64,000 nucleotides of DNA from Prosapia bicincta. Lineage: Eukaryota; Arthropoda; Insecta; Hemiptera; Cercopidae. Within the stretch, counting starts at the first letter, position 1. Each line of letters opens with the position of its first letter. This document shows, piece after piece, positions 63,206-64,000 of the stretch. The translations under genes were made by a program, and so were the position numbers. The notes under the pieces were generated by a model. The model worked only from the letters and a program-made list of their open reading frames with translations. It made no database searches and was not told where the DNA came from. Location of the stretch: positions 6,475,001 through 6,539,000 of the forward strand of contig JBAIZL010000006.1 of assembly GCA_036971475.1 (NCBI GenBank). The letters are read 5' to 3'.

Positions 63206-64000
63206 CATTTTCACTATATTTAAGTTATATTCGGTTACTATTTAAGTGTTTACGGCTACTTGAGTACTAGTATTTAATAACGGTTCCATGATTCCACCCT
63301 ATTCCTAGCAACTGAGGACTCCGTAAGATGCTTCTTGCTAAATGTGTAACGAGTAGATTCCTCCCTGACCAAACCAGCAGAATATCTTCTTCTGGTATTC
63401 GACCTTGCACCTACGACTTGATCCCTAAATTCCGAACAAACAACATTGATCTAGTACCAGTAGTGCAGGCACAAATCCCTACTTGAGGGGGGGGGAGGCC
63501 AAATTTAAAAACTATAAAAGTCGTTTTGCCACACTCTAAAGCTTGAAATTAAAGACAAGTTGACGCAGTTAGTAAATTTAATTCGTTTCTAATTGCAATG
63601 GTAATTTAGATATTTCCAAACTTAAAGAGTAGGCCAATATTTTCTCAAACCCTTCTCCTCCCAGCATCCTCTCTTAAAACGCCACATAATAGTTTAAAAT
63701 GGACTATTTATGTTTGCAGCACCTTCAAGAAAAAAGAAACTTTCACATCACGGCGAACTACTGAATCGTCTTCATTTTAAACATAACAATTACGTTAGAT
63801 ATTTGCTAGAGTTAAACCTTTTAAAATTAAATAATTACCATAAAAAAAAGTTTTCAATAAAACTAAGCCTAAACGTTTTATGAAATGATCTTACCAAATT
63901 TTAGACAACTTGTGTTTATTTTATTGGTTGTTATAAATTTTAATTGCTTTCTGCCCGCCTGGTTCATAACATGGAGTTTTATGTCTCTACAATAACTCTA
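63206..64000. other. Unassigned DNA to window end
   Basis: No gene is recognised. A G9-10 run at 63486 preceded by CAAATCCCTACTTGA may be part of a dispersed repeat. The remainder is AT-rich. Confidence 0.4.

Overview
The window looks like gene-poor, repeat-dominated eukaryotic DNA, most likely from an arthropod and probably an insect. The signs are strongly AT-rich sequence, long (TA)n and (CA)n microsatellites, degenerate CCTAA repeats (the complement of the insect telomere motif TTAGG), and remnants of mariner/IS630-type, hAT, pogo/Tigger-like and Penelope-like elements. The insect assignment is inference. I found no intact cellular gene, rRNA, tRNA gene or CRISPR array. The long open frames are by-products of tandem repeats whose period is a multiple of 3.

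Layout. 1-3200: a degenerate ~40-bp repeat interrupted by a 200-bp TA-flanked MITE, then a broken transposase fragment. 3220-9170: a foldback-like structure with two ~1.4-1.5 kb inverted arms around a loop holding CCTAA repeats, a defective hAT element and (CA)n; (TG)n/(CA)n tracts lie outside both arms. 9170-16690: mostly unassigned AT-rich DNA with two elements bounded by inverted clusters of short motifs (about 10405-11950, and an 806-bp hAT-like element at 13853-14658) and a copy of a dispersed repeat family. 17083-28371: a homogeneous 66-bp satellite of about 171 units, with inverted copies of the dispersed family on either side. 28372-37660: dispersed-family copies, a GTGAC-rich element, a palindrome with a (TA)n core, a decayed possible gene and two pogo-like MITE copies. 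37661-46696: a 122-bp satellite of about 74 units with higher-order structure. 46697-57666: dispersed-family copies, including two that carry a tRNA-like B box, several minisatellites (53, 37, 62 and 14 bp periods), and two head-to-head GIY-YIG fragments of a Penelope-like retroelement separated by the 62-bp minisatellite. 57667-63205: a diverged 51-bp satellite (153-bp trimer; 17 codons per monomer) with nested larger duplications. 63206-64000: unassigned.

No genes act together here. What unites the window is repeat biology: three unrelated large satellites within 47 kb, several element types inserted in or next to (TA)n tracts, and repeated inverted arrangements. Heterochromatin or another low-recombination domain would fit, but that is inference. 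The most useful leads are the dispersed family with TCAATTCCT termini and an internal B box, the higher-order structure of the 122-bp and 51-bp arrays, the inverted Penelope-like pair, and the elements with subterminal motif clusters.
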